Origin: Ignelater luminosus
Lineage: Eukaryota > Arthropoda > Insecta > Coleoptera > Elateridae
Length of the DNA stretch: 64,000 bases
Direction of reading: 5' to 3'
NCBI GenBank assembly: GCA_011009095.1
Contig: VTPC01000394.1
Span: forward strand, 446,237 to 510,236
The position numbers were made by a program, and so were the translations under genes. The notes under the pieces are model-generated. The model was not told where the DNA came from, ran no database searches, and saw nothing but the letters and a program-made list of their open reading frames with translations. This document shows, piece after piece, positions 36,782-49,084 of this stretch (positions are counted from its first letter, which is position 1; every line of letters starts with the position of its first letter).

Positions 36782-38527
36782 GTAAGTTTTGTTTGTTTAC
36801 CAATTATTTTTATGCTGATAACTGAATTTTGTTTATTTTGTGTGATTTATTTCAAACACATTAATTATTAATTAATTTTAATGTTATAATGACAACATCG
36901 TATATTGTATTGGTGGCAAATGTTTAATTTTGATAATCAGAACTTAATTTTATCTCTTCATTTCAAGAGTAGATCAAAGTTTGATCATTGATAATTAATA
37001 AGAATATAAAATGAGAGTAGGTATTACTTTTTAAAATTTTCTCTCTTCTTGCAATATAAATAGTGGTGTAGCTAGTTGTCTGCTGCCTATAGGTTTAAAT
37101 CTTAAAGTTATTGTGTCAAGAAGTTATCAGGTTAAGAAGTTTTTCTCCAGTGTGCATTAAAAACCTATATTAAACTAATTTTCTCTGAATTCTTTTTTAC
37201 AAGATGTTACTTGAAAGCACATCAACTGTTTTGGGCTTTCCTTGCTCTTTTTTTTATATTATTGATATATGTGTGAGGAAATTAAATTTACTTGAATTTT
37301 TTGGAACGCACGCTAGAGAAAAACCTTCTGAATTCTGATAGTAAGTTGTCAGTTACACTGGCTATACGTTACCGTGTTCTACCAGTCTCATCTCATTTTC
37401 TGGGCAGTGCATCTCAAACAATACATGCTGATTTATAAAGTGCATACTTGTTGCTTATAATGGATGCTTGCCTCAACAAATGCATAATAAAAAAGTAAAT
37501 CAATCATTTGCACAACTTTATTTTCACAAACAAAATGGATAATATTTTAGTAAGAATATGGAAATAATCAAGTTGAGTCTTGTTGTTCACTAAATAATGT
37601 TCATCCTTTTTTATTGTCCCTAGAAATCTGCCTTTGCTTGACTTTCTTCATCATAACATTTATTTCATCTTTCTAATATATAATTGTTCCATTTTTATTG
37701 ATCTTTTGTTTAGATTTTTAGTGGTCTAAGTTTACATTGACTTCTCAAATTATGCTAACATTTAATATTTGCTGTTTTATTTCCATTATTACTATTCTGA
37801 ACGAACTCACATCTTTAATTCAACCTAGGCTCAGTTATCTGTGCATTCTCAGCATTGATTGAGAATTTTATATATTCTTAATAACTATACAGCAAAATTA
37901 TTTTTCTTTAATTAACACTTATACTGCTGTGCTAAGGTTAAAAGTGGTATCTCCAAAATGATAGTTTTGAGAAAAACAGGTTTTAAGTTCTCTATAAATC
38001 GACAGATATGTTAACTTCGTTTCTAATAAACCATTTTCAAACTACGAAAAATTAATAAAAATTGTCAACTTGTTTTTCAACATTTTCCAATTTTCATCAA
38101 TCCAACTGTATCTATCTCTTCTTTACCAACTACATGCAAATATATTTCTTATCCTTTATTAATTTTTATTTTAATTATTTATACAATGCTACAATTAATA
38201 AGGTATGAAAGATATGGCCTGTAATTGATAAGAAAGAGATAGATATGTTTGTTTTACCTCTCAATAAGTGAAGTAATGTCAATATTAATGTATGGCATTA
38301 AGTTACAAAATCCAACCTAATATTTATATTTTATAAACAAAACTGACAAAGACTAAACCTATGCACTAATTATTTTGTAAAATTGTGCATTAGATTTTAT
38401 ATACAAATTATTAAAAAATTAATGCATTGAGGTTAATTTAAGGGGGCTCTTTAAAATTATGTGCGGCACTGATAAATGAGCAAAGATTGATAATTTGTAA
38501 ATGGCCTTAAATATTTTGTACACGTTA

Positions 38528-39012
38528 TAAAACCTTTTGACACAATAATATTTTTTGTACAGTATTTCAATGTAAATATAATTTAAAAAAATTTAAAAGC
38601 ATGTCATACAGATTTGTAAAACTAGATTTAAATTTTGAGGCAAAAATCGAGAATATTTAGAAATCTTTCTACTTATTAGTTAAAAATGTGTCAATATTTG
38701 GCCTGAATACAAATTTCTGCAAATCACACTAAAGATTTTCTTTCTTTCTCTTTAAATTGGCTAATATTAATAATTATTGTAGCAACACCAGCTCCAGTAC
38801 AATGTAGATTGATATCGTTTATAATCATTTTTAAGGTTTTAGGAGTTCGAATAACAACTTACAAGATTTTTAGGTTAGAAACTACTGTCAGCACACAGTA
38901 CCCGCGAAATTCAAACAATAAACGTCATTTTCATAATGACAACACGAGAAAACGCAGGCGCACCAACAGAAATTGACTCATTTTTGAAATTAGATCTATA
39001 ACCGTGTTTCAT
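38528..39012 (+). mobile_element. Harbinger-like MITE, partial copy
   Basis: Starts TAA then AACCTTTTGACACAATAAT, a decayed form of the terminus of the intact copy at 47.6 kb. It runs parallel to that copy through AATATTTAGAAATCTTTC and GTAGCAACACCAGCTCC to ATCTATAACCGTGT. The right terminus is missing. Confidence 0.7.
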
Positions 39013-40209
39013 TAAAAAAAATTAACGTTTAACTCCTTCTAACCTGACTACACCTATTTATGAAAAAATGAACCTGCAGTTTCTACTAACCTAAACGCTT
39101 AGGATTGGGGTGTAATGAATAAGTAAAACACATGAAGCTTTATTGTACTATTTATCGTTGTAAATGGTGACCCTCGCGTTAACTGAGGAAATCTTTTTGA
39201 AACCAAAAACTTGCTTTCAAAACAGCGTTTTCCTAGGGGTAGCTATATCAAACAATTACCAAAGATTCTAATCTCAAATTTCAATTGCAACAGAAACCTA
39301 ATTTTATACTTTTAAGATTAAATTTATAGTAAATATTCTAGATGTACAAGTATTATATGTAATTTAAGTTAGTTACTAACCAAAATTTTATTAGGAATCA
39401 TTCAACATAAATTTTTGTTAATGGAATACAACCGCTAAAACACAACTATATCAAAATCAAAGAAAATAAACAATAATGTTTTCTCCCCTAGAGACATTGC
39501 ATCACATCACATCTGCACCACTTGTATACAATTCATTGCTTACTTACTTACTTACCGCTCAAAGTGGTTTGGATTTACCACTTTATTAATAAGTATAATG
39601 AGACACTATTTTTAAGGCTTCTGCTATGATCAATCTCTTTTGGGAAATACAACTTTTTATAAAATTCATTAACCTTTATTAATCTGTTCATTTACCACTT
39701 TAAAGCTAGCTAAATAGGAATAAAATAGACCAGTTAGCGCCTGTGACCATAACTCCATTTTACAAAAAATGTATGTAAATAGAGGGCCTGAAGCTGTTTA
39801 TATTTTTTTTATGATATTCAGAATCACGATTTTAATTAGTCGATGAGTAGCAGAATACTGTTACATTCCAACAATTTTAACAATATCTTTTTGTGTTCAA
39901 CTTTCGTTTGACAAGGTAATAACTATTTTACAGCATCTGGTTCACTATGAGTATTGCAAAGCATATTGGCACATAAAATTGAATAAATCGAAAATATCTT
40001 CTTTAGAAATAAATCGGAAAAAATAAAATAACATAACTGCAACTAAGTATCTTTTATTATCACAAGAGCATTTGTCAATTGGTGTGTTCAGTTAACTGAG
40101 CAATTTAGCTTTTAGCTTTCCAACCTGTAACTTACTGACTGATATAACCTATTACGAAATGTAACATTCATTTATTTTTTGCTGGAATGGGCTGTTTGCT
40201 ATTCTCAGC

Positions 40210-40380
40210 ATGAAAAAGATATGCGAAGCAACAAGATCTTTCTACAAACTCCAGAACACAAGTAACCTGAGAATGACAAGACTTAGCTCACTGCTTTTTG
40301 ACATGAAATCAGACCATAGCGACCCATGTATATTTACGAATAAAAACTTTCAGGCAACCATCATTGACAGAGAAATCTAG
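40210..40380 (+). other. Unrecognised 56-codon open frame
   Basis: An ATG frame starting MKKICEATRSFYKLQN runs to TAG at 40378, with a CTATTCTCAG acceptor-like site just before the ATG. Codon choice is not repetitive. No homology recognised. It could be a transposon fragment or chance. Confidence 0.15.
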
Positions 40381-40469
40381 AACAACACTAAATCAACTCT
40401 GTCATCTGACAAAATGATCTGGAATTAAAAAATCTCTTCTGTGGCTAATTTTTTCTTAGAAACCTGTGA

Positions 40470-40832
40470 ATCAAATAACATCGAACAGCTTAAGAGGCCC
40501 AAACGGCACGGGAGGTCCGAGAGATCAAAACAGCCAGATAGACTTGAGAGACTTGAAGGGCCGAGAAGTCCAAAAAACCCGATGGCCCGAATGGTCCGAC
40601 AGGCTCGAGAGGTCTGACAGGCCCAAGAGATCAAAACGGCTCGACAGATTTGTATGACCCGAAAGGGCCGAGGAGGTCCGACAGGCTTCAACAGGTTGAG
40701 AGAGGCCCGACAAGAACAAATGGCTCGAAAGGCCCAAAAAGTTTTAAACTGAGACCAGGCCCGACCTGAATCCAAGCTTTGACCTGGGCCGCATAAAAGC
40801 CCGACTAGAAAACCCGGGTCGTGCAGGCCTCA
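40470..40832 (+). repeat. 9-base-period array element, copy C
   Basis: The array of GGCCCGACA/GGCTCGAGA-type units runs to about 40735. AAACTGAGACC follows, then CCAAGCTTTGACCTGGGCCG, CATAAAAGCCCGACTAG, AACCCGGGTCGTGCAGGCCT, the best-preserved 3' end of the family. GGGCCGCAT at 40786 is the inverse of ATGCGGCCC in the 5' end of copy D. Confidence 0.85.
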
Positions 40833-41739
40833 TAATTCCTTAACCAAAACTTTCTGATTAGTTAAGGTTACCAAATCAAAAATTGTTTATTTAACAAAAT
40901 ACTTTGGATAAAGAATTCAAAATATAAAGATAGTGCCATTTAAAAACAGATAAGAAGTCCAGACCAAGTAAAGTCGGAATTCTTTGATTGTCATTTTTAC
41001 ACAGTTGTTTAAAGTAATTGTTGGCAAATTTCTTTAATCCAGGGGTAAATTGTCAGATTATCTGCAAATTACTTACTTTGTTGTCATTTGCCAACATGAA
41101 AATAATTTAAACACGGTGCCAAATTCAAACCATCCTCAATCAGTTGCAATCACATTGTACATTCTTTTGCCTATAAACGAGGCCAAAATGATTTTTGTTT
41201 TTACTTGTTTTTATTTCCAATTCTTTGAAAGAGTTCACACTTTTGTGAGCATAATCTGACAAAACCATAGGGTACTTCATCTGACCAAAAGATGTACATT
41301 CTTATGAATAATATTTCTCCATGAATGACTGGAATTTTGTGTAATGTGATCTGAGGAAAGGTTAAGCCATTCATAGAAAAGTATTATCATCAAGGCCGCT
41401 ACATGTTTTTGTTATATGATGCATCTTGTTGTTATGGTGGCAAAACCATGCACATTTTCAAAGAATTGGGAATAAAAACGTAGGTAGTAAAGGAAAATAA
41501 TTTTCCAAACATCCCTCGATTATGACTGATTGAATGTTTTGGGGCTCATTAAAGGCAAAACTATGTATACTAAATAATTAGAATTACACAGAGTGTACTC
41601 TGTAGCTGAGACAGATTAAATTAAAAGTTTTTCTTTATTTTTCTTCTGACGTTACCTATAAAGACTGTTTCGTAAAGTTTTGCACAGTTTTAGAGTCAAG
41701 CTAATAATACAAAGAAAATATAAATTCAAAAAGATTATA

Positions 41740-42290
41740 TTTCTGATATACTGACAGTAACCCAGTAATACACTAGCAATATTTAGTTCTCATTGATCAT
41801 TGGTTTTCTACTAAATAATCGCACTTTTCTCTTCACACCTTTCATTAATTTCTGCACAGTTTGACGTGTCACTTTTCTGCTACCCTCTCTCCAGTTCTGG
41901 GAAAATTGTTGAAGGATTTAGTAGCTTATGCTAGCTTATATTATTGGGAACATTGTCCTTAACCATTACATTGTAGAGTTGTGGGCCTGGTAGAGTACAC
42001 GATTCATCATCCATTATTAAGCATTTGTCAGATGAGTTCACCAAGAGAGCATACAGAACTTTGATCACTTTATAGCTGTATTTTCTTGTTTGCAAGTTCG
42101 TTTTTATATTATTTCTTTTTTTACTCTTTCTACTATTGATCTGCTGGTTTTCGTTTTCAATGCAATATTCTGGACTGATGTTGTTCTGTTTGCTTGGATA
42201 CACTTTATAACCTTCTTTTCTGTTTTTCTATCATCTGCATCTTTTGGTCTCCCACCTTGTGATTTTTCTTGTGTAGTCTGATTCACTTTA
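41740..42290 (-). pseudogene. Internally deleted Tc1-like transposon
   Basis: On the minus strand, SQGGRPKDADDRKTEKKVI and RTTSVQNIALKTKTSRSIV near 42260-42110 are a Tc1-type helix-turn-helix. KCLIMDDESCTLPGPQLYNV near 42020-41960 corresponds to the first catalytic Asp box (IMDDESY). SDTSNC/RVTRQTVQKLMKGVKRKVR near 41880-41830 matches the C-terminal end of that transposase group. The catalytic middle is missing and the frame shifts, so it is inactive. Terminal repeats were not found. Confidence 0.65.
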
Positions 42291-42712
42291 ATTGTCTATG
42301 ATGCGTTTTACAGTCCACCTTTTCCATTTCATGTCCTTAGCGAGAAGAGAAGATAGTAGTAAAACCCCCCAGGTAATACAGACATAAGCAGAGCTGTTTT
42401 TGCCTTTTTTTTGGATTTTTCATGATCAATAATAAAATATGGACTATTAAGGTGGATGTAAACTATCTTTGGGTTTCTTTTAGAGTAGGATTAAAAAAGA
42501 AAGTATGCATACATAGCTTGTCTAGTAAATTGACTAATTTTAAACCATGTATAAGATCTTAGTACTGCTCGATTTCATTTCTGTAGTATCACTTATTTAT
42601 GACAATTTTTAATCTTCAGGTCACGATGTTGTCATTATTCTGAGATAATTGTTGCTTCAACAAAACTTATATTTATGTACAAATAATAATAATAACAAAT
42701 TTACACTTTTAG

Positions 42713-43187
42713 ATTCATAATGGCTGAATTACTCCAAACAGAACGCACCTACGTTAAAGATCTAGAAACGTGCATTAAATCGTTCTTAAAAGAAATGCGA
42801 ACTGCAAACGGTAACGGCATGCCACCAGCACTCCACAAGAAAGAAGACGTAATTTTTGGTAACATGGAGGAAATCTACAATTTTCACAATTCTGTCTTCT
42901 TGAAAGAGCTGGAGAAGTATGAGACCATGCCGGAAGATGTGGGCCATTGTTTTGTTACCTGGGCACAGAAATTTGACATGTATGTGCATTACTGCAAGAA
43001 CAAACCAGAATCCAACACCTTGTTAGTTCAGCACGGTGGAAGTTATTTCGAAGAATTACAGAAGAAACATAAAGTTGAACATCCGATAGCTGCTTATCTA
43101 ATAAAGCCTGTGCAAAGGATAACGAAATATCAACTCTTACTTAAAGATTTACAATCTTGCTGCCAGGAAGGTCAAGGAGAAATTAAG
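42713..43187 (+). CDS. trio: Trio exon, first DH (RhoGEF) domain
   Basis: The exon starts after ACACTTTTAG. Its first A completes Glu, and the frame reads [19 protein letters not shown], the first conserved region of the Trio DH1 domain. In the family DH1 catalyses GDP/GTP exchange on Rac and RhoG. Later blocks are [20 protein letters not shown], the family signature [19 protein letters not shown], and the third conserved region [20 protein letters not shown], which lies on the GTPase-contact helix. All look intact, so exchange activity is expected. The exon ends with Lys at 43187 before GTGGGT. The following intron is only 55 bases. The ATG at 42720 is internal: the residues before it are conserved and supplied in frame from the previous exon. 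Confidence 0.96.
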
Positions 43188-43242
43188 GTGGGTAATTAAA
43201 TATTTCTTAAAAGTTCGTTTTGATTTTAAATTTTATTTATAG

Positions 43243-43503
43243 GACGGTTTAGAAGTCATGTTGAATGTACCGAAGAAAGCTAATGATGCCATGCACTTAT
43301 CTCTAGTGGAAGGCTGTGATGTATCAGCAGATAAATTAGGTGAAGTTGTGTTACAAGATGCTTTTAGTGTATGGGATCCTAAGCAATTAATACGTAAAGG
43401 ACGTGATCGCCATATTTTCCTTTTTGAATTATATCTGTTGTTTACCAAAGAAGTTAAAGATTCTGCTGGAAAAGTTAAATATATTTACAAAAATAAACTC
43501 ATG
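43243..43503 (+). CDS. trio: Trio exon, end of DH1 and start of PH1
   Basis: This 87-codon exon begins in phase 0 after TTTATTTATAG with DGLEVMLNVPKKANDAMH, the last helix of DH1. It continues into the first strands of the PH domain: LQDAFSVWDPKQLIRKGRDR, then HIFLFELYLLFTKEVKDS. PH1 stacks against DH1 in Trio and assists exchange and membrane or filamin contact. The exon closes with the conserved YKNKL, followed by Met where vertebrates have Leu, at a GTAAAA donor. The next exon is only 56 bases away. Both tiny flanking introns are good evidence for a compact insect-type exon cluster. No odd residues were noticed. Confidence 0.95.
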
Positions 43504-43559
43504 GTAAAAATAACTTATTGAATTTAAGTATATTGTTTAATAAGGTAACTTATTTTTAG

Positions 43560-43801
43560 ACTTCTGAACTTGGTGTAACAGAACATATGGAAGGTGATGA
43601 ATGCAAATTTGCCGTGTGGACTGGAAGAGCTCCTATATCTGATTATCGGATTGTACTTAGGGCTTCTTCTTTGGATACCAAACAACTTTGGGTAAAGAAG
43701 CTTAGAGAAGTTATACAAGAAACTTACTTTAGTGGTGCGTTACCTTTATCATTACCCAAGAGTCCAGCAAAATTAAAACCTCACAGTCAAAGATCTAGCA
43801 G
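43560..43801 (+). CDS. trio: Trio exon, rest of PH1 and linker
   Basis: The exon begins after TATTTTTAG and reads TSELGVTEHMEGDECKFAVW in phase 0, continuing the PH1 beta sandwich. The C-terminal PH helix follows (SLDTKQLWVKKLREVIQE, with the invariant Trp). It ends in a basic, proline-containing linker, LPKSPAKLKPHSQRSS, as in other Trio proteins after PH1. The terminal AG at 43800-43801 leaves an Arg codon open. Either of two downstream exons can complete it with G: the linker exon at 52074 or the candidate terminal exon at 44196. If the intron is retained, the frame stops at once (AGG TAA). Confidence 0.95.
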
Positions 43802-44195
43802 GTAAATCTCAATTTAATTAATTTAATGAGTACTATTGGTAATGGATAGGGATTGTCAGAAAGATGATGACCAAAAGTTAAGTTGTATAAAGTCAGTTTA
43901 ATAATTCTTAACGCCTCGATTACATTGCTCAAAAGCAGTGAGGAAATCGAGTACGTCCTCCAAATGCCAATTTCTGAACAGCTGCAAAATTACATCGATT
44001 GCATTTCTTTAGATTGTTGAACAGTTTAAGATGTTAATTAACATAAAGACGTAAAAACTGAATGTTTCTTGATAGAACAATATTGACTAGCATGTTTTAA
44101 ATTTATTTTAATTATTTATTATTTATACGACACTCTTTACATATTTTTACTTTTGTATTAATAAAGAAATGATTATTCCATCTTTCATTTTATAG

Positions 44196-44280
44196 GTTAC
44201 GAAGTTGTGAAATTGAACAACTTGCTCTAAACCTCGTTCACTTTAGCAAGCAACTGTTAAGCAGTGTTGTCAGATCTTAA
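44196..44280 (+). CDS. Candidate alternative terminal exon of trio
   Basis: A good acceptor (polypyrimidine run, then TTTATAG) precedes this stretch. Its first G completes the same split Arg codon used by the normal 43801-52074 junction. The frame then reads 27 codons, starting LRSCEIEQLALNL, to a TAA at 44278. The product would be a Trio that stops shortly after DH1-PH1 and lacks SH3 and the second DH-PH. The predicted tail resembles one amphipathic helix. No clear AATAAA is seen before the gypsy remnant at 44640, which weakens the case. Chance is a real alternative: 27 open codons are not rare. This is inference from splice grammar and frame only. Confidence 0.3.
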
Positions 44281-44639
44281 GAGATCACTTCTACTAGAAA
44301 TGGAGTTTAAAAACTGTCAAAACTTCACTAAATTAGAAACATAAACGAAAAACAAATCAGTCAATGTTACTAAAAACAAGAGACGTGCCTTTGCATACCA
44401 TTCCATTTTTGAAAGAGCTTGTTAACTGTATCACATTGAGATCACATTTGAATTTATTTCTTTTTAATAAGAAAAGATTAACAAAAACATTTCAGACAGA
44501 GCAAACCATCTTTTCATTACATTTATTGCAGTGGATTAGGTGGTGCTGTTTAAGCATACAAAATCAAAATATCCCAAATAGCTGTCAGCAATTATTACAA
44601 TGTAATCCTTTTAATGTAATTCACATGTATTGTAACAGT

Positions 44640-46450
44640 TGGCTAATCTATTTTAGAGTATATTTCATCTGATATTTCACAACCACGACTCAAGATATCT
44701 GCTAAGTACATTTCTTTAGCTTTTTTATACACTATGTTTTGGCAATTCGGCATTAACTCAAAGAATATTTGTTGCAATCTAGCCGGTGTACAGTGCAGAG
44801 GTTTCTTAGCAAATCTTTCTAGCAGTTTGTGATCGGTCTCAATTGTAATATCAGGATTTCTCCAGATGTATGAATGGTATTTCTTACAATCCACTAAAAT
44901 GGCAGTTGCTTCCTTTTCTATTTGGCTATAATTCATCTGACTTTTAGTAAATGTGTTGGAACTGTAATAAATAGGTTGGTCATTTTGCATTAATGCTGCA
45001 TCCACAGAATGTTTGCTGGCATCTACTGTGAGTGTAACACCTTCTTTATAATTATAGTGACGGAATAATGGAGTTGATTTTATAATTGTCTTCAAATTCA
45101 TGTTCATCACTCTGGTATCATTCTGTGTCTTTCTATAACAGTTTTCTTAGATGAGCCGTTAATTCTGATAAGTTCTTGATGAATTTGGATGAATAAATGA
45201 CCATACCTATGAAGCGTTGTAGTTCTTTTACATTTTCAGGTATGTTTAAAAGCCCAATTGCTCTCACTAAACTTGAATCTGCCTTGATTCCATTTTTTGA
45301 AATGACATGGCCAAGGAACTTAATTTCAGGAACGTTAAAAATACATTTTTCAGAATTCAATTTAAGTTCTGCCTTTTTTATGCTATCGAACACTATTCTC
45401 ATGATTCTTTCTAATTCCTCTTCATATTCTACATGAATTAGTATGCCATCTATGGCTTCTTCTACTCCACTTTTAGCTTCTTCAATCGTTGAAATGTCTG
45501 CTTCTGCCCCACAGTCTAATTTCAATTGCACAGCATGATTACCAGGAAAATACATTGTTTCCTTCCATTCATTATTGTTTCTACTTCTTCTTGTACTTTT
45601 CTGCCATCTTTCATTCCTTGTAAATCATTTACAGCAATTTATAGAACTTAACACGCTATTCACTATACTAATTGACAGATGGACAGTGGTTTAGGTTAGG
45701 AATAGTTAGGATCGGAAGTGGGAGTGGTAAAGTGGTGGGTTGGAGGTCACATGGAAGGTGAGCGAAACCAGTGTGCTGCCATCTATGAACATATTTATAA
45801 ATTTATTATTTTTCTGGACTAACAAAAAAAGTAGAACATTTTCCAAAATGCCAAAAATTTTGAAGAATAGGAGGACAAGTTGAAACATAGAGGATATGTC
45901 CTCCAAAAGGTGGACGTTTGGTAACTGTGTAAATGAAGCTTAGCAAGTTCAGATGCCTTGCAAATTGACACTACTTTATCATTCATAAGTGAGATGGTCC
46001 TCAGATAACAAAGTTTTTCTTACTTCATCATCTAGAATGCTTATTACTATTTTATCGCATAAGAATTCATCTCTTAATTTATCAAGCTCACATTTGTTTG
46101 CTTGATTGATTACTAATGTCAAAAATTCATTAAAAGTTTGATTACTTTGTTGACGCATGCGATTATAGAGCAATCTTTCATATGTTTTATTTACTTTAGG
46201 AATCAAGTATTTATCAAAATGATATTTAACAAATCTTTCTTTTCTTCATCTGCCAATTGAAAAGTGTCCAAGATATTCATTGCCTCTAGTCCTATGACTA
46301 TCATGAATGTAGCAACTTTGTGGCCTCAGCATACCATTCAAACACGGTTAACCATTGCTTCCATTTCTTTGCTGTGTTAACATGGTCATTTATTTGTAAG
46401 GGGGCTGGGGCCGCAAACTTACTGCCGAGTCAGCCGAGTCTTCTGACACA
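44640..46450 (-). pseudogene. Deleted Ty3/gypsy-type LTR retroelement
   Basis: Minus-strand order is gag then pol. A gag-like stretch NTAKKWKQWLTVFEWYAEA lies near 46370, followed by PKVNKTYERLLYNRMRQQSN and FLTLVINQANKCELDKLRDE near 46200-46070. VQLKLDCGAEADIS near 45530 is a protease DTGA box with Cys-Gly substituted, fused directly to the reverse-transcriptase strand IDGILIHVEYEEELERI, which implies a deletion of the N-terminal RT. KLNSEKCIFN and IKFLGHVISKNGIKAD follow. The RNase H part is TLTVDASKHSVDAALMQ, IYYSSNTFTKSQMNYSQIEK and ETDHKLLERFAKKPL near 45040-44800. There is no integrase and no LTRs were recognised. Inactive. Confidence 0.85.
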
Positions 46451-47636
46451 CTTTCTTGTTTGAATAGAAGTTTCAGCATATGTACACTTTCACACTCAAA
46501 CTTTTACTTCACTACTACTTTTGCTTCACAACAAACTGGGTTTTGGCCCACTTTATTATTAAAGAATTTAAAAATAATGACAACTCAAATAAAAAAACAC
46601 GATCATTTTTAAACTGCGTAAGCAATCATACCTTTTATAATCTACATTCTCAAGGTAACCATTTTACCCTAAAACATAAAATTACTATTACGTCATAAGA
46701 TAAGTATCTGACATAAACCTTCGTGGGGGTTGCTACTCCATATAGCTGGTTGATAATTTCTTTCCTGGTTGAGGTTATAAGAAAAATTGGCAATTGCCAA
46801 GTGCTATCTAGTAATCAATAACCATCGATATTTTTGATTTCTTGGGTGAAAAGGGAACCCTGGACCCCCATGTCACGGTTTGGAGTCTGAGTATTTCCAT
46901 AGCATCTGTTATAAATTCATGTTATATAACATATTGTTATGTTACATGTTATAACGAAGTATAACAGTACAGAATAAGGGGGTAAAAGCATTCACACAAT
47001 GATAAGAATTTTTGGACAATCCTGAAAAATCAAGACATCTGGTCACTCTAAAAAGTACTCACAGGTTCAAACTACCAGATCTAGTGGAAAATCCATCAAC
47101 CTGACAACACTGCTGTCGAGTGCACAGTTGGTTGGTATTACATGCATCAATTCTTATTAGGAAGTTTTATTTCTTATTGTTGAAATCAGTTGCTGCCAAC
47201 TTGAGGGAATTTTCTCCTTTTTTTTTGGCGTATTTAGACTTAAAGGGGAAAGAGAATCTTTTGCAAAAATTATAAATTTCAGGGGAGAATTAGGCTTTGT
47301 TTATTAACTTTTACACATTTAATGATAATGCTTTTGTAAGCTAGAATTGCGTAAATTATTCCCATCATGTTTCTTTATTTTAAATGTAGCTTTGCCGTGA
47401 TATTCTAAAGAAATCAAACTGTGTGTTTGCTATTTGTACCACTAGTTTGCATTTACCTTGTCGCATGTTTGTTTTTATGCTGATTTGTCGACTGTCACTT
47501 GTTAATTGGCCACTTTATTTTTCTTTTCTTTCATGGTAATTAATAATTCTATGTAATTTTAAGCTTTACATATTTTTGTTTTATTTCTAAAATATCCAAC
47601 TTTCTTGTTTGAGATAAAAAGTTCCATACTTTTGTG

Positions 47637-48239
47637 TAAGAGCCGTTTGACACGTTAATATTCTTTGTATAATATTTCAATGTAAATTAAATTTAAGAAA
47701 ATTCTAAAGCGTATCATACAGATATGTAAAAATTGATTTAAATTTCAAAGCAAAAGTTGAGAATATTTAGAAATCTTTCAATGTATCTGTTAAAAATGTG
47801 TCAATATCTGTGCAGGATGCAAATTTTTGCAAACCACATTAAAGACTTTAAATTTGCTAATATTAATATTATTGTAGCAACACCAGCTCCGGTACAATAT
47901 AGATTGATATCGTTGATGTTCATTTTTAAGGTTTCAGTCGTTCAAATAACCTGAATAACAACTAACAAGATTTTTAGGTTAGAAACTACTAATCAACCCA
48001 CTGTACCCGCGAAATTCAAACATTAAACGTCATTTTGGTAATGACAACACGAGAAAACGCAGGCGCACCAACAGAAATTGACTCATTTTTGAAATTAAAT
48101 CTATAACCGTGTCATGCAGGATACATTTGTCACGTAAATTTTGATCGTTATTTTTCTAGCAAGTTTCTTATGGTAAAATTCACAATAGATTTTAATACAT
48201 TTTGTATTTGAAAAATATTACCGTGTCAAACGGCTCTAA
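47637..48239 (+). mobile_element. Harbinger-like MITE with intact ends
   Basis: Perfect 15-base inverted ends GAGCCGTTTGACACG (47640-47654) and CGTGTCAAACGGCTC (48222-48236) are flanked on both sides by TAA, the 3-base target duplication typical of PIF/Harbinger. The element is 597 bases long and non-coding. A truncated relative lies at 38.5 kb in the same orientation. It contains TGACTCA, an AP-1-type site, near 48079 in a strikingly conserved block. Confidence 0.8.
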
Positions 48240-49084
48240 AAGGGAATTGTTTACAAAATTGGGGATTTTTAAGCACACAGTAGGGAATTTTGAATAAAAA
48301 GAGTTGGCAGCACTGGTTGAAATGTTTAAATGTCATGTCATTTAAATTTATCAGTCGTTTTATAAACTTTAAATTCTGCTGTTTTTTCAATTTATTTAGA
48401 ATTTGTATTTTGTTAAGAAATCCTCTAAATTCATAATTTTCTGAAATTTAATTGTCAAATGCTACATAACCTAAAGTCATACAGTAACTTTCTGTAACTA
48501 AAATTGAATTTTTGCGACACATTTACATGGACAAATCAAGAGTTTACTAATGAAGTCACAACTGTCAATTTTGTACTATGTTTCTGTAACTTTAAGCTGA
48601 CAGGTCTCTTTGTAAAAGCTCCAAATTGATAGCTGGAGACCTGAGTACAGCAGCAAACCTTCATTTTGCTTATTTTACTCCTTAGAACATGCTGGTCCAT
48701 TAATTTGGAGCATAATCGATGAGGATCTTCCATGTCTAAAAAATATCATTGTTCTATGTATTTGGTCCCATTCGCACCATCGATTTTAAAATGTAGATCT
48801 TTTAGTAGGAGATTATTTCTCAATCCTTTTATAAGGTGAGAAGTGTCAGATAATGGCACAACATTATGCCCGTCAACTACAAAGAAAAGATTTTAGGGAA
48901 ATACCTTGTCTGCAATTTAAACTAGCATAGTTAGGATCAACAGTTTGCGCAGACACTAATATAGAAATCTTGATTATCATCGACGACAGCGTCGCTAGCG
49001 ATTGACCGAGTAAGTTTCTATTTACTTTTGGCTTATCCTATTCTACTTTGTTTTCTAAAAGGGTATCTTTTGTGTCTCTAACTC

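Larger units (their letters stand above)
36782..42712 (+). other. trio: 5.9-kb trio intron
   Basis: Lies between the GTAAGT donor and the TTTTAG acceptor, joining GA|A. It contains the MITE copy at 38.5 kb, a (CTTA)n run at 39539-39555, array copy C and a Tc1-like remnant. 36782-38520 and 39015-40200 show only AT-rich DNA. Confidence 0.85.

Noticed and set aside
42720..42722. ATG as a start codon of a short RhoGEF protein
   Set aside because: The residues before it (EFI) are conserved and supplied in frame by the upstream exon through a canonical acceptor, so it is internal Met.
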